Assembly (NCBI GenBank): GCA_037783415.1 | Contig: JAZGTN010000014.1 | Location: 1,178,001-1,242,000, forward strand | DNA length: 64,000 bases | Reading direction: 5' to 3' | Source: Leptasterias polaris | Lineage: Eukaryota; Echinodermata; Asteroidea; Forcipulatida; Asteriidae | Shown: piece after piece, positions 44,598 through 58,400 of the stretch | Position numbering within the stretch: position 1 is the first letter of the stretch | How the letters are laid out: each line of letters starts with the position of its first letter | Notes under the pieces: model-generated | The model's database searches: none | Seen by the model: the letters and a program-made list of their open reading frames with translations, nothing else | What the model was told of the DNA's origin: nothing | Translations under genes and position numbers: made by a program

Positions 44598-46009
44598 GAA
44601 AATATATCAGGGGTGTGGGAACACAGGGGTGTTGATACATAGGGGTGAGGTAACATATAGGGGTGACGAGACATAGGGGTGCCAGATTATTTGAGTGTTT
44701 TAATATTTTCTACCTGAGGGAAACCCAGAACAAAACAGAAAAGCAAAACCAAAAATAGGGGTAGAATGTGTGTTGGAAAATAGGTGTGTAATCATACCAT
44801 CCTATATCTTATAAATGAAGTTACATTCAATGTTTAATGACATAGTACACAGACAGAAGAGATCTCCTCATACGTGAACTGCATGCCTCGAGTTTCCTTT
44901 TTAGGGGCAAGGCCATTTTCCCCACATTAGGACACTTTCAATTCCTTACTCATGGTTGACTTTAGAGCGAGACAGCCATATTGGGGAAAACCCCTTGATC
45001 TGTACCTGACAAATGCATTCATTCAAAGGACATTTAAATCTACGAAAATAAAACCGACTTAAAATAATTGATATTTTGAAAGAGAAGTTGCCCATGCAAA
45101 AATACAAAAATGCTCTGGATACTCTGACGACCATTCCATGCTTACTAAATCTCTGTACATGTACATGTATGTTGGGAACAAGACACGAGATGGCAAACTT
45201 GTCAGTAATGTCTTGGGTACCAGTTTCAAAGGGTACCAGTGCCACCACCCTGACCTAAACACATTTTACAACTACACATGAGAGCATCCAGTTATAAAAA
45301 ATATGCAATAATTTACTTAATTTGTTCTCTTTGAAAAAACATTCCACTCCTACATGATTTACGGATTACCTTTGGCCTTGCACCAATATCTTAAATTGAT
45401 TTTGTAAACCTTTTTAACATAGCTGTTAAGCAGTGGTTAACAATTAGCAATCCACAGTGCAAAACAAATACAAATTCTAAATATCTGACAAAAAATCTGA
45501 AGAACTATGTATTGAAAACGTCAACATTTCAGAAGGTTTCTATTAGGTTTTATAAACACTGCAATGAAGATGAATCATTTTATGAATTATGCGAAGTGCA
45601 CACAGTTTTCAATCTGGGCCAAAAGAAATTATCCTAGCTCTTTACAAATTTTGATAACTCACAAGCTTTCATGCACTCTGGATGTCAATGTTAATTTCTT
45701 TTTTAATTACCACTTAATTCATTGTATCATTTGCAGAACACCGACATTTCATTTTTCAATTTCGCTTTTCATATTTGTTCTAGTTTTTGCTCGCAATGTT
45801 TTTTATCTTCATGCTTTATTTAAATTGTCTTGAAAAGTACAAGTTTTTAAAATTGATGACAACTTAATATGTAATCTCCTTACTATGACCTTTGACCCAT
45901 GGACAGTGTTGGCAATAGAACCAAACATAAAAACAAAACTTATTTTTCATCAACCTTATCAAAAATGGATTGAGATTCAGTACTACGGTCTGAAGTTTTG
46001 GTGTTGTGA

Positions 46010-46365
46010 GAGTTTAAGTTCGGTTACCAGTCAGGGCACTTGTGTCTTTGAGCAAGACACCTAACCATTATTGCTTTGTCCTTCGGATGGGACGTAAAGC
46101 TGTAGGTCCAGTGTGCTCTGCAATGCACATGAACTAACCCAGTACACTTATCAGAGAAGGAGTTTGCCCTGGTTTTTTAAGCATGGTTGGCTACAGATTG
46201 CGCCACATCACCTTGTAAAACCCGGACATGGTTCTACATAAATGGTTCTCCTATTCAAATATAGCTCTCTGCATACCTGTCATAAAGAGTGCTGTGAAAC
46301 GTCCACTGATTGTGATAAAGTGCAATGTAAAAAATAACTATTGTTATCATTATTATATACATGTA
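46010..46365 (+). mobile_element. SINE-like dispersed repeat, ending in a TTAT-rich run
   Basis: Contains CACTTGTGTCTTTGAGCAAG, TTCGGATGGGACGTAAAGCT, GTAGGTCCAGTGTGCT and AAAGTGCAATGTAAAAAATA, a pattern found in many invertebrate deuterostome repeats. No coding potential. Confidence 0.5.
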
Positions 46366-49300
46366 TGAACTGACCTCAAAAACAACAGAACAATTTGCCA
46401 CTTTCTAAGTTGTCTTGATTGCCAAAGCTAGTTTTGTATTGGTCGCCGGTACGGCGCAATATCAACTGACTTAGAGGGACTGGGCAAGTCTACCAATCTT
46501 GTTTGATCCAGATGTTTGTTTGATACAGATCTCTTCTCCAGTAATTTGCTTTGCCATTTGAATATTGGCGACTATGTCAAGAAAATGAATGTCCCCAATC
46601 AATACTACTGTTTAGGGAGCTGGGGCTGTTATGGTTCAACTATCCTAACCAAAAAAATTACTCAGTTTCTTATTCTTGTTCGTCTGTTTTTGCAGTCTAG
46701 GTAAATTCCCAAGTTTTTGTTCAAAATAATAATGTGACATTTCAAGGATAAAATTACATTACACTACTTTTTACTTCATGAAGAAATAAATAAATAAAAA
46801 GAAACGTGGTAAAAAAAAAAAAAAAAACTTCTACAAATACTGTGATTAGATGTTCTGTGATTTCAAAATTGGTGTTTTATACTGTGAATAAAAGTACTGT
46901 GGGTAAAAAAAGGACTCCCTGACTAAAATAATAAACACAATTAAAATTCTACAAACATTACAAAAACTGAAATACAGCAGCCTAACAATAAGATGAAAGA
47001 AAATTGCACATCATTTGTTGTGAATAAAAATCTTCACTTTACATAAACCAAATCAACATTTTGATTTATAACGAACCTGAAAAAATATGAAAAACATGCC
47101 TTTCAGGACATTAAAAAAATTCATTTTTATTTCAATTAATACCATTTTGAAATAATTTATTTGACTGTCTATCAACCTTTGACGTGAGACGGCCATTTTT
47201 TTGCTGCCCTTGTACAAACAACTTCATTGCAGAGGCTGGAACCATAAGCAGTCTGTTCCCATTTTACATGTGTCAGTCAGTGCCATTATCATTACAGCAC
47301 ACGGGAAACCTTACTAAGAGCATGTGGAATTACCTCAGCATCAGCCTCCCACGGAAAAACATAAAATCAAATCAAATCAAATAAAAGTAAAAATGGAACA
47401 AAATTCATCTATTCATAAAAAATTAACAATAATAATGGCAATAAATACAAAAATTGAAATAAAATATACTGCCACCAATCATTTCAAAATAAAAACACTT
47501 CCAATGGCAACAACAATTATTCCTTTTTCTAAGCTTCCATGAAAATATCCAAGAAATTATCCACAAAAATAAATATTTTTTGTGAGAACTATTTATAAAA
47601 GTGAGGCAACTATCAATGCAAAATGCATTCCAATTTGAATAATGTCTGGTACAATGACTTCTCAGTCACAAGTTACTGCTTAAATTTGAATTCCTCAGAC
47701 TATAGAGACAGTTGATATGTCCAATGGTTCGGGGTAAGCTTTTGTATAGCATTCTCAACATGAGCAAACCCTGGTACCATTGTTCCATACACATTAATTC
47801 AAAATATTGTTAGGGTGTTCGCCGTCTCTGCTAAGTACGCAAAAGCTTGCCCCGAATCACGTGACATAGCAACTGTCTCTTTAGTCTGGGGAATTCAAAT
47901 TTAAGTAATGAATTGTGAGTAAGCAAGTCACTGTACCAGACGATATTCAAATCCAGCTCATGAATAGCTTATTAAAAATATTTACAGCAGATTATTTCAT
48001 CACAGAAGAAATTAGTTTTTCCGCTTTTTTGAGAAAACAAAATCAAAAAGAATACTAGTTATTCTTTGCTGTAACATAATACTGCGCCCTCTATAGGCGA
48101 TTTAGAGAAACATTTCTCTCAATTTTTATTTAATAATGAAAGAGCTGAGGTTTTGTAGTAACTGAACCTACATGTAGACCTGATTTTATAGACCTGCTTA
48201 ATAAACTCATCTTTTGATTTGACGCTTGCTGGGAACCAGTTACAGACAATGATCACTATTGTATTTCGCCCGGTACCCGCTTCTGCTTGGCAAGATTTTG
48301 CTGTGCTTAACAATTGTGCAACATCGCATGATTAGAGAAGGGCCACAGAACCTAGACCTCCTGCAGGCACAATGTGTACACAGCTCTATGCAGGGAAACT
48401 TTCCATTTTGTGGGAATTGCATCAAACAATTCAATATCAATTTTTGATACAAAGAAAGGGGGCACAACACAAAACCTGTTCAACTGTTATTTTTACAATG
48501 CTGGCAATAAAATTCTCATATGCCAAGAGTGTAGTATCTTGCCTGCCAGGAAATACCAGGAATACAAAGTCAATCTTTGTAAACAAGGTGACATAGTCTA
48601 TACTTGGCATTTCTATGTAGTAACAATTTCAGCACTGATCTCCGCTGAGCACAGTTTTGCTTGACACTGAACTAAATGCTTTCTCATGCAGGAAGATTAC
48701 ATATTAGCATTATTGCAGCACCATTTTTAAGCATACTACATTGTAATTGTTGTGCTTGCTGTGTACTGCCATTATATTCCTACAACCTTGTTTGCAATAA
48801 AATGTGCACTAAGCCGCTCTATGAAAATGGCCCCTGTGTTTCAAACACAAGAACACCTAGCTTTCAGAACTCGTAGGAAAATTCAAAGTAAAAATACTGT
48901 ATAACCAATCACTTTAGAATGGCCCATTTTGAAAAAGCCGCCAAGCAAAAGAGTTTGTCATGTGTCACTAGTCAAAACACAATGTACTGTGCACAAAGCA
49001 CAATGCTCCCGAATAGCGCTGGGCGATATAACAATAATTGTCAAGATACAATAATAAGGAAAATATCAACAATACTGATTTTTGTTTTGAAAATATTGAA
49101 ATATCCCGACAAAGATACATGTATAATTCTCAACGTATCATCATATCGGCGATATAACCCGACTGTAATATTGACGGTCATAAGTTTTGGTACCATCAAA
49201 GGCTACCCTTGTCTTATTCCCTTCTTCATCAATACACCATTATCATGCTGCCAACATCTTGGTCATGCTCCTTGTATCCAGTAACAAAAATAGATGCTAA

Positions 49301-50423
49301 TATTCATTGCACAAACAGGAACCAGACTATTTTTCCTACCAGCCTCAGTTTGGTTACATTGAGTTGATTGGGAGAAAATCAAGATGGCCGCACCATGATA
49401 AAGGGTCTATACCTTCTGCTGTACAGCTTTGTAAAATTGGACCATGATGTACAGGGTTTATTACGGCATCGTGAAGTTATTGTGAGATTGCCGTATTGTG
49501 ATGTTGTGTACATTGTACATGTAGGCTATGCAGCAGGTCAAAGTTGATGCACACACTTTTAACATGACTGGACTAATTTCACTCTTGGTGCCGTTTCGTT
49601 CTGTAGCATTGGATGGCAAGAGTGGATCAACACAATCATCCACCCTGCCATTATACTTTTAGAAGCCCCCACCGGATAGAGGCTGATTTTTTGTAGAGTA
49701 ATTTTTCCTACTGAAACTTGTCCATTAACCGGAATAAGAAAGTTGCTTCCTCCAGCGATGGAGCCAGTATACCATTGAATTTCACCCCTTAGGTCGTTCG
49801 GTTGATTGGATTACCAATTTCTGTTGCCGTGGTGATGGACTCAGTGGATACCTCTGTGACTGCTGGACAAAATAAAGAAGATAATGATACATGTAGCAAT
49901 ACGAGACATTTATTGAGCGCATAATGCAGGAGCCTCTATGCTCAATACAAAACATAAACCAATAAAATATAAAGCAATTTGTTACAAAAATGTGGATTCA
50001 AACAAGTGAGTCCTTAAAAGTCCCTTGAAAATCTGGACAGAGACAGCTTGACGAATATGAACTGGTAAGTCATTCCATTATGAAGGTGCAATCAAGTTGA
50101 AGGCAATCTGGAACACTTCTTTTTAAAGAGAGGGTCTCCAATGTCAAATTAAGTTTTGTGATGAACTCATTATCTAAAAGATTGAGTCCTAATGAAAATG
50201 TTCTCATTTTTTGAAAACAAATATACAAATTTACATATTCAAATATTACATGTAGGCCTTCATAGCTATTTACGTTTATTCCAGAAAGTGCAAACAAATA
50301 GTTAATGGCCTGACATTTCGACCCTAGCAAAGTGTTTCTCGAAGGCTAAATGATAACACAACAAACAAAAACAAGTGTAACAGAAGCAGTCATGTGGAGA
50401 CAAATGAATAGAGAGATACTTGT

Positions 50424-50516
50424 AGTGAGAGAGAGGGGGGGGGGAGAGGGGGGGAGAGGGGGGGAGAGGGGGGAGAGGGGGGGAGAGGGGGGGGAGGGGG
50501 AGACAGGGGGAGGGAG
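50424..50516. repeat. G-rich purine tract, possible G-quadruplex
   Basis: About 90 bp of GGGGGGAGAG repeats on the plus strand with multiple runs of five or more G. It explains the proline/serine-rich spurious frames on the minus strand. Confidence 0.93.
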
Positions 50517-50765
50517 GCAGAAAGCAATGAACAATGAACAGGGAGACAGAGGGGTAGGGGTTGGTGGGAAGGGGCTGGTTTGACCACAAAAGGTTGAAAA
50601 CACAAAGGACAAAATCAATGGTGGGAAGAGGGAGAGAAAGTAATTAGTTAGCGAATGAGGCAGACTAAAAAGAAGACAAAATGTTATTAGTCATTTCTTT
50701 CTTGGAAGTCATAAGCATTCACTTGAGACACCGAACCCCAAAATGCATCAATGATTAGTAATAGT

Positions 50766-51140
50766 AAAAGGGGCACATTGCCTTCAAATCTCATAAAATT
50801 TTGTTTTTTAAGTAGTTCCTTATGCTTTTTAAGAGTTGTTCATGCACTGAAACATAGTGTGGACAAATACAGTGTGTTGTAATTAGTGAGTAGTGATAAA
50901 TTTGCCTCTGGAAATACAACCTACCAGAAAATACGGTCCGCCATTTTGTGGTGTCGAAAGTTTGGTCCTGCAAAATGGCTGACCGTGTTCTGTCATGAAA
51001 TTAATTTTTTTTTAACACAAGTTCAAGGGAATGTTTTTATGCATCATTAACATTCTACTTTTAAAATATCTTTCCAACTAAATTCATCACATAACAAACG
51101 CTTTTTAATACCCAAATCCAAAGGTGACATGCCCCTTTAA
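50766..51140. mobile_element. AAAGGGGCA-ended inverted-repeat element
   Basis: Left AAAAGGGGCACATTGCC and right GGTGACATGCCCCTTTAA are inverted. Internal CCGCCATTTTGTGG and GACCGTGTTCTGTCATGAAA blocks also occur near 10010-10075, a related copy spanning about 9950-10215. Confidence 0.65.
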
Positions 51141-51199
51141 AGATTCAAATGAGTTAATGTGGAGATCCAACATTATCTCCCAATACCAGTTGCCATATG

Positions 51200-51454
51200 C
51201 AGGGTTCTCCCTTAACAGTGGTCCGCTGGCCAAATAATAATAATAATAATAATAATAAGCCATGACAAATGACACTTTAAACACTTGAGGACCAGTCAAA
51301 ACACACTCCAAGTGGTCCGGCTGTCTAGTTCAGTGTTGAAAAGCATCCCTTTTTAATATGAAATATGGACCAGTGAAAAAGCTGATTGACCAGTGAAATG
51401 AAAGGCTAACTGGACCTGCTGGCCAGTCACTGAAAAAGTTTAGGGCAAACCCTG
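51200..51454. mobile_element. Short CAGGGTT-ended element
   Basis: Left CAGGGTTCTCCCTTAACAG and right GTTTAGGGCAAACCCTG are inverted; the interior is rich in TGGTCC/GGACCAGT. Similar, less complete copies lie near 16209-16423 and 61355-61690, and all share CCAGTCACTGAAAAAGTT near the right end (with one or two changes). Confidence 0.65.
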
Positions 51455-51472
51455 ATATTGCAACAACTTAAT

Positions 51473-51932
51473 AATAATAATAATAATATAGAACATTTAT
51501 AACGCGCACAAATCCGCAAAAAACGCTCATGGCGCAAACAGAGCAACATGGTCATAAAAACAAAAGCAACGTACACAAGTACATAATAGTAAACAGGATG
51601 CAATCATGATTTACAAATGGAAAAACTGAAATAAGCATTTACACATGATCCCGACCATAAGTGCTTTGCATGAGATGTGTTTTTAACCTGTTTTTGAATG
51701 TCTCAAGTGATGGAGAAGTACGAATATTGTAGGGAATTGCGTTCCATAACCGGGGAGCTGCGACAGAGAAAGCTCTGTCGCCCCAGGACCTAGATGATTT
51801 AGGCACAACCAAGAGTAATTTAGCAGCTGATCGCAAACCAGACCGGGGTGGATTATATAATTCAAGTAGATCAGAGATGTATGGTGGTGCTTGATCATTG
51901 ACAGCACGGTAAGTGAGAAGCAACAGCATCAT
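51473..51932 (-). mobile_element. LINE C-terminal fragment with (TAA)n tail
   Basis: Minus-strand frame 51639-51932 reads LLLLTYRAVNDQAPPYISDL, LLLVVPKSSRSWGDRAFSVA and APRLWNAIPYNIR, the same LINE C-terminal signature as at 20330 but a diverged family. The tail runs to the TAA microsatellite near 51473. Confidence 0.85.
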
Positions 51933-52385
51933 CTGTCAAAATTCATTTACAGAAAAACAAGATACATGTACAACTTTAAAGACCAGCTTGAAGCCAAACG
52001 GCAAACAAGCGATGTTTGCTGAAACACATTTAAAATGTTTTCAACATCAATAAGGAAATTGAGTTCACACGAGATTTAACAGATTTCAATCATTTTGATA
52101 CCCTATTCTGGTACTTTTCAGAAAGATTTGTGGAAAAGACTGTTACATCATCACTCATATTACATCATGGGTGGGAGCTCTGTTTTATATAGCTGTTTAA
52201 TGTTACAACATGGAGGTAGAACAAAGCAACATGCCACAAATTCGTCAAAGTGTTGTCATTTTGACACACGCCAGCAAAAAAAAACAGAAGTGTAAAAATA
52301 TCACAATTACCTTGACATGATAAACAAACACATTATAAACAAGTATAAATAGCATTCCTAGTTAACAATAAAGACAGATAAAAAC

Positions 52386-52483
52386 TTACATATAAATAGG
52401 TTGTAGCGGTACATTGGGTTCCTTCTGTTGAGCATGTGAATTATAACTTGAGTAGTTGGAGTCAAATCCACCGATAAAATCAA
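52386..52483 (-). CDS. NKAIN: NKAIN terminal coding exon
   Basis: 98 nt: FDFIGGFDSNYSSYNSHAQQ, KEPNVPLQPIYM, stop TAA (52386-52388). Acceptor taatttacag. Matches the vertebrate C-terminus FDFIGGFDSYGYQ..LQLQPLY. Confidence 0.94.
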
Positions 52484-55400
52484 CTGTAAATTAATAAAAC
52501 ATTAAACAAACATTGTATACAACATTGGTCAGATTGAAAATATACATTTTTTGCTACAGATTTGCACATAACTATACATGATATAAAGATGGTCATGGTG
52601 GAAATCGTCCCTTGAAACAGCTTTGCTTGAAATGCTATTGTTTTTAGGAAATGAGTAAATAAAATGGTCTTTATCGCGAGTGTCCAAAACCCGATGTTTG
52701 AAAATAGTGAAAACATGTACTGGGGTTTTTCACTGTTTTCTCAAAACTCCGAAGACCGACAAACACTTGACTGACAGACTTGCATCTGTGCATGGTTGTG
52801 GGGTTTACTGGCATGTTGACACAATAAATGGAGTGGACAATGGTCACCACTTTATAATAGAAATTTATGAGACACTGCCTAACATCACAAGGTTGTACAT
52901 CCACTTCAAGGTGAGGGCTACACTTAACTGAATTGAGCTGTTGACCCAAATCAACTGCCACCAGGGGCACGTTGCCTCCTACTCCTGGGGCTGAAACAGG
53001 GTTACCTCATTCACAGTCCTTAAGGATGTAGGCATGCTGGGTATCATCCACTAGGAGCCTTGCTGGTAGAGCAGAATGCGCTACCTTCCCAACTTTTTAC
53101 AAAGCAATCATGGATAAGGGCCTTGCTCAAGGGCACAAGTGTCATGACCTGGTATGGGACCCACACTCTGCTGCTGACAACACCGGAGCTTGGGTCCATT
53201 AAACTTGAACGCTCGGCCATGACACACCACTCCAGTGTTTGTTTCTATCCCTGTCACTCGAATGAGTGTGTACTTGCACTCATTACATCAAATTTAAAGA
53301 ATATGCCATGGAAATGAGATAAATACTCACAACTATCTTCCTCTTCCGCAAATTTCAAATTGACAAGAATAGCACCAATAATTCCAAAGATCTGTGGAGA
53401 CAACAAAACACATTATCTCATTAGCTATAAACTTTAGCCAGAAAACACAAGGTAAATTATTATACCACAGTAAAAGATTGTGAAATTTATCGGTCGAGAA
53501 CCAATCACGTAACGTGCTACAAAGGACATACCATGGCTCATGGGGTACTTGAGTGATGTACATGTACATGTACACAGGGTACATTACCTTGATTGTGCCC
53601 ACTAATGATCATTTCCACCGCCTTACACAATATTATAAACTGCCCTGGGTATGCAGTTGTAATTACGCTGGTTCTACATGTAGGTAAATTGATTTACGTT
53701 CCTGTGTGATGTGCCATATGGAAACAGTGAAGCAATATTTCTGTCAATGTTGTTTACCTAGTGATTGACTGCATGCTTTTGGATGATAATTTTTCATTCA
53801 CATGTACATTTATAAACATAACAGTCTCATGAAACAAATTCTTTGCACCTGTCATGACTGTCAGGGCCCAATTTCATAGAGCTGCTTAAGTACAAAGAGT
53901 AGCTAAACACAAAACATTTTTGCTTACCAGAATAAGGTTACCAGTCCACCATCGCACATGTACCCTCCGTGACTGGTATCCTGCTTTTTTTTTCGTATAG
54001 CAGAAATCTGTTAAGCAATATTTTTGCTTAAGCAGCTCTATGAAGTTGGGCCAAGATCGTTACCAGATAACCAAGAATGCACACATGCTACCAGGGCCTA
54101 GTTTCATGGCTCTGCTTACTGCCAAATTCTGGGCTTATGCTCACCATTCTCTGCTTACTGTGCAAGCGCCAAATTTCTGCGCTAGCTTTGTAAAGCAAAG
54201 AATGCCTAGTAACCTGGGGTATGCACGCGCACAAGCAAACATTCCCCACTAACCCGTGAAATATGCCTGGAGTAAGCGCTGATTCTTTGCTAACGGTAAG
54301 CAGAGCCATGAAGTTGAGCCCAGGTTTATCAACATGATCAATGGTAGCGGAAACATTTTTGGGGGTTCCTTTTCCTTTTAATCGCCACAACATAAAAAGA
54401 TTGTGTATCATCACATCATTTAATTACCTCCTACATTTATAACTTCATGCAAGGGTACACATTTTTATCTAGCCATTCAACTTGAAACTTACTGCAAACA
54501 GTATCTGCACTCCAGCGTGTATGACTTCCGTGTACTTCCCGCCCAGCACACACCCTGTGACGGACAGTTGTTCCGTATTGATTGTGCTCATCGTTCCTTG
54601 GAACGTTGTGGTTGTTTTACTCGTGACTACACACCCAAAACCGTGCGACAACCACCAACTTTTACTTGTGGTGCCCATGCTGAGGATGTTACTACTTTCC
54701 TGGGGGATAAAATATTAAAAAAAGACGTTCATGCTGGTCAGACCTTTTACAGCTTGGCCGACCATAGACATTTTTCAGATTGTCCATATTACAGTATGTT
54801 TACAAACATGGATCCTAACAATACATTTCTGATTCCTTTATCTTTATTCTCTTTCTGTGATATGAGTATGATTTAGCTGTTGTAGGAATACAGGTGATGT
54901 CAACTTAATTGATTTTTTGGCGGCAATTGTGTGAACTCCACCAGGAAAAAAATACAAAGCACTGTAACATCGAGCTGAAATTATTTACAGCTGAGGTCAG
55001 TTACGTTAACAAGAGGAAACAAAATTCCTTTCTCTGTGGCTAAAGTATATCTAATTTCACTGCTACGTTTGAGTTAGCAGTGGAAATTTTTAACTGCTTA
55101 CTTTTGGACTTAGCAGCAAAGTTAGCTGCAAAGTTAGCAGTGAAGTTAGCCAACTTTTGCATTCACACATATTGTCACTGTTAGTTAGCTGCTCAAGTGA
55201 ACATACATGTACCCAATGACTCTGCGTTTAACTGCTTATGAGTGCTAAAGGGTTATCCACAACCCTGATGGATCTTAACCACTAGACCACCAAGTGTGCC
55301 CCTTGATGAGACACCACGGGGGCCCAATTTCATGGCTCTGCTTACAGTAAGCAAAGAATCAGCGCTTACGGAAGCAAGGAATTACGCACTTACGTCAAGC

Positions 55401-58400
55401 GTATTTCATGGGTTAGCAGGGAATTTTTGCTTGTGCGCATGCGTAGTCCTCAGTACTAGGCATTCTTCGCTTACGCAGATAGCGCAGAAATTCGGCGCTT
55501 GCACATTAAGAGGAGAATGGTGATCGCAAGCGCAGAATTCAGCGGTAAGCAGGGTCATGAAATTGGGCCTTGTTTGTGACTACTACTGCATACCAACCTC
55601 TATACTTAGAGCTCCTACTTCAAGATACAGGCATATGATGAAGATGTTCCATCCCAACCAAATGATATGCCATATGCCATACTGCAAGAAAGGAAATCAA
55701 AGAAATTAGACAAGTGTTACATGAAAAAGCTTACAGACAATTTACAGAAGAAACATTTTGATGAGAGTTCAACAACTTTACAAATGCTATTTTTGTTAGG
55801 GGTTTTTAAGTGTGGACAACATCGGTTATCGTCAAAGACCAGTGCTCGATTTCACAAAGAATTAAGAATGATCTTAACTGGAAATCAATCGTTGCTAAGC
55901 AAAATGTGATGTCACAATACAAATCACTGTGGCAATACTGGCAACTCATCTTAAGATGAATCTTAGTGCTTTGTGAAATCGCGCCCAGTATCTGGGTCTT
56001 TCCATAAATGAGGGGGCCAAAGCGTGACATGGTGTTATATCTCAAAAGATAATGTACTTTCTATATTCTTTGCCTGTTTAAGTGGTTGGGATAGCTCATA
56101 CGTTTAATGTATAACTTCAATTTCTTGAATCAGATTTTTTGTTTTCATATACGATCCAAAACTATCCATCACACTGTAACGAAGACACCGGAATCTCAGT
56201 TTCCTGTTACAGTGTGAAACTTGTGACTTGTTTTGCCATAAATTAGTAGGTTTTCATTGAAAATTTAAATTTCAAAGGGTAATATGTAAACATCATTGGT
56301 ATACTGTAATTCAGCTATTTTCAATGAAAACCTTCAAACGTAGGCGAAGAAGTAAAAGCCGACAGTTTCACGCGTAACCGAGAGACTGGTGTCTTTGTTA
56401 CACCGTGACTCAAAAAGTCTTCTTTCCCTTATTAGGCATCATAAATGTCTGAATCTAGCAAAGTGCATAGTAATACCTGCTACATGTACATGTATGTAGC
56501 ATGTATTACTACAGTATGCACTTATTCAGACATTTATGATGCATGATAAGGGAGAGAAGACTTTTTGAGTCACGGTGTAACAAAGACACCAGAATCTCGG
56601 TTACGCGTGAAACTGTCGGCTTTTACTTCTTCGCCTACGTTTGAAGGTTTTCATTGAAAATAGCTGAATTACAGTATACCAATGATGTTTACATATTACC
56701 CTTTGAAATTTAAATTTTCAATGAAAACCTACTAATTTATGGCAAAACAAGTCACAAGTTTCACACTGTAACAGGAAACTGAGATTCCGGTGTCTTCGTT
56801 ACAGTGTGATGGATAGTTTTGGATCGTATATGAAAACAAAAAATCTGATTCACGAAATTGAAGTTATACATTAAACGTATGAGCTATCCCCACCACTTAA
56901 ACATGCAAAGAATATAGAAAGTACGTTATCTTTTGAGATATAACACCATGTCACGCTTTGGCCCCCTCATTTATGGAAAGACCCACCTACACTTAATGTG
57001 TCCCAACAAACATGAAATTGCAAACCTGTGAAAGTTTTCACTAAGTCGGTCATCAGCCCACATGAGGAAATTGTAAATTTCTATTGGAACAGTACAAGGG
57101 GCACCAAGGCAAATACCAAGGGCAATGGAGGCAATTGCCTTTGTTGTCTTCTTGAAGCATCAGGCTTGCTTTACACACATGAGTGCTCAAGAAGGAAAGC
57201 AATAATTAAACAAGCAAAAGCAGAAACTCACTTGCATTCACACTTTTGCATTTTCAAAACTGTGGGGATTTCTGGATCCAATTTTGGGATGTTTGGCCGA
57301 AGCACGCTGAATTGAAACAAGGTCTACAGAATGTTTTCTACTTAGTGTTTATCTTGGTTTAAAAGCCCTACTGTGCAGCCTGGAACATTCTAAATGTATT
57401 GGTTTTCTCTTGAATTTTTGTTGGTGAAAATATGAAAACATATAGAAATGGGGTTTTTTCTGGGTTTTTCCCGTATCAGCCAAAATTTGCGCGCATATTG
57501 GCCCAATATGCTAGCATGTGCATGGGGAGAAAGAACCATGCTGTACACATGTACTGTAGCTTGAAAACACAAACAGGATTAGACAAGGTTCGACCCCAAG
57601 TTACTGTTTGTTTAATTTTGCATTCCTCCAGCTCAATGAATGGATTTAATGCCCTTACATTATTGATCTCATTACCAGATAGATACTTTCCAAGTCTGGG
57701 CAGATGAGAATCAGAGGACAGTGGGCATGATCAGAAGTCATCAACTCCGAGCTCTACATGTAACTAGATTATAATTGATTATGGACAGATGGTACAATGG
57801 TTGAACAGTATGGCAGACAAAGCCAGGGCAAACCCTCTATAATTACAGCTATGCACATGTGGTATTCTTGTCCACACCTTCATTGCTAAACGATTTAACC
57901 AGCCTCCTGCTTTGATCATGTGCATACATTCTTATTACAGAGAAAGTAGAATAAGCTGATTGCAAACTTCTTACCAACCAAAAGGACCTTTAAGTATACA
58001 AATGCAAAAATATTTAATGGACCAACAGTTTTGTTGTTTCTTTAGGCCTTCGTGAAAGGCTCTGCTAGTGTCGAAACGTCAGGCCATTAATTTATTTTTT
58101 ACTTATTACAGCACGGAGGCAGAGAGTTATGACAAAACAAAACCGCATATTGAGCACACAGAGTGCCAGACTAGACTGCACATCGAGTTGTGCTGCATTT
58201 GGACCGAAAATGGCGTCCAGCAAAGACCAAAGAAAACTGGTCCCTCCATGCTGCAACTCTCTTAATACACAGCTCTGGGCCCATTTCATAGTGCACTGCT
58301 TAACGGACAATTTTGTGCTTAGTGCGCGAGTTTCCATTTTATAGCGCTGCTAACCGTTAGCACACGACACGAAAAGGCATGCTGATTTTCCGGTGCTTAC

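Larger units (their letters stand above)
38451..52385. other. Repeat-rich intergenic region between convergent genes
   Basis: From the clavesin stop to the NKAIN stop. The first part is probably clavesin 3'UTR (38451 to roughly 39.2 kb, no recognised end). The rest holds SINEs, TTAA elements, foldback elements and simple repeats listed separately, plus stretches (about 44.7-46.0, 46.4-48.2 and 49.4-50.3 kb) in which I see no gene and no clear repeat. Open frames here are short and lack splice or homology support. Confidence 0.6.

Noticed and set aside
50302..50618. Proline/serine-rich open frames on the minus strand.
   Set aside because: They are translations of the G-rich purine tract and occur in all three frames.
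54040..54414. Open frames on both strands around 54040-54414.
   Set aside because: They coincide with 'CTGCTTAAGCA' family elements and are not conserved between copies.
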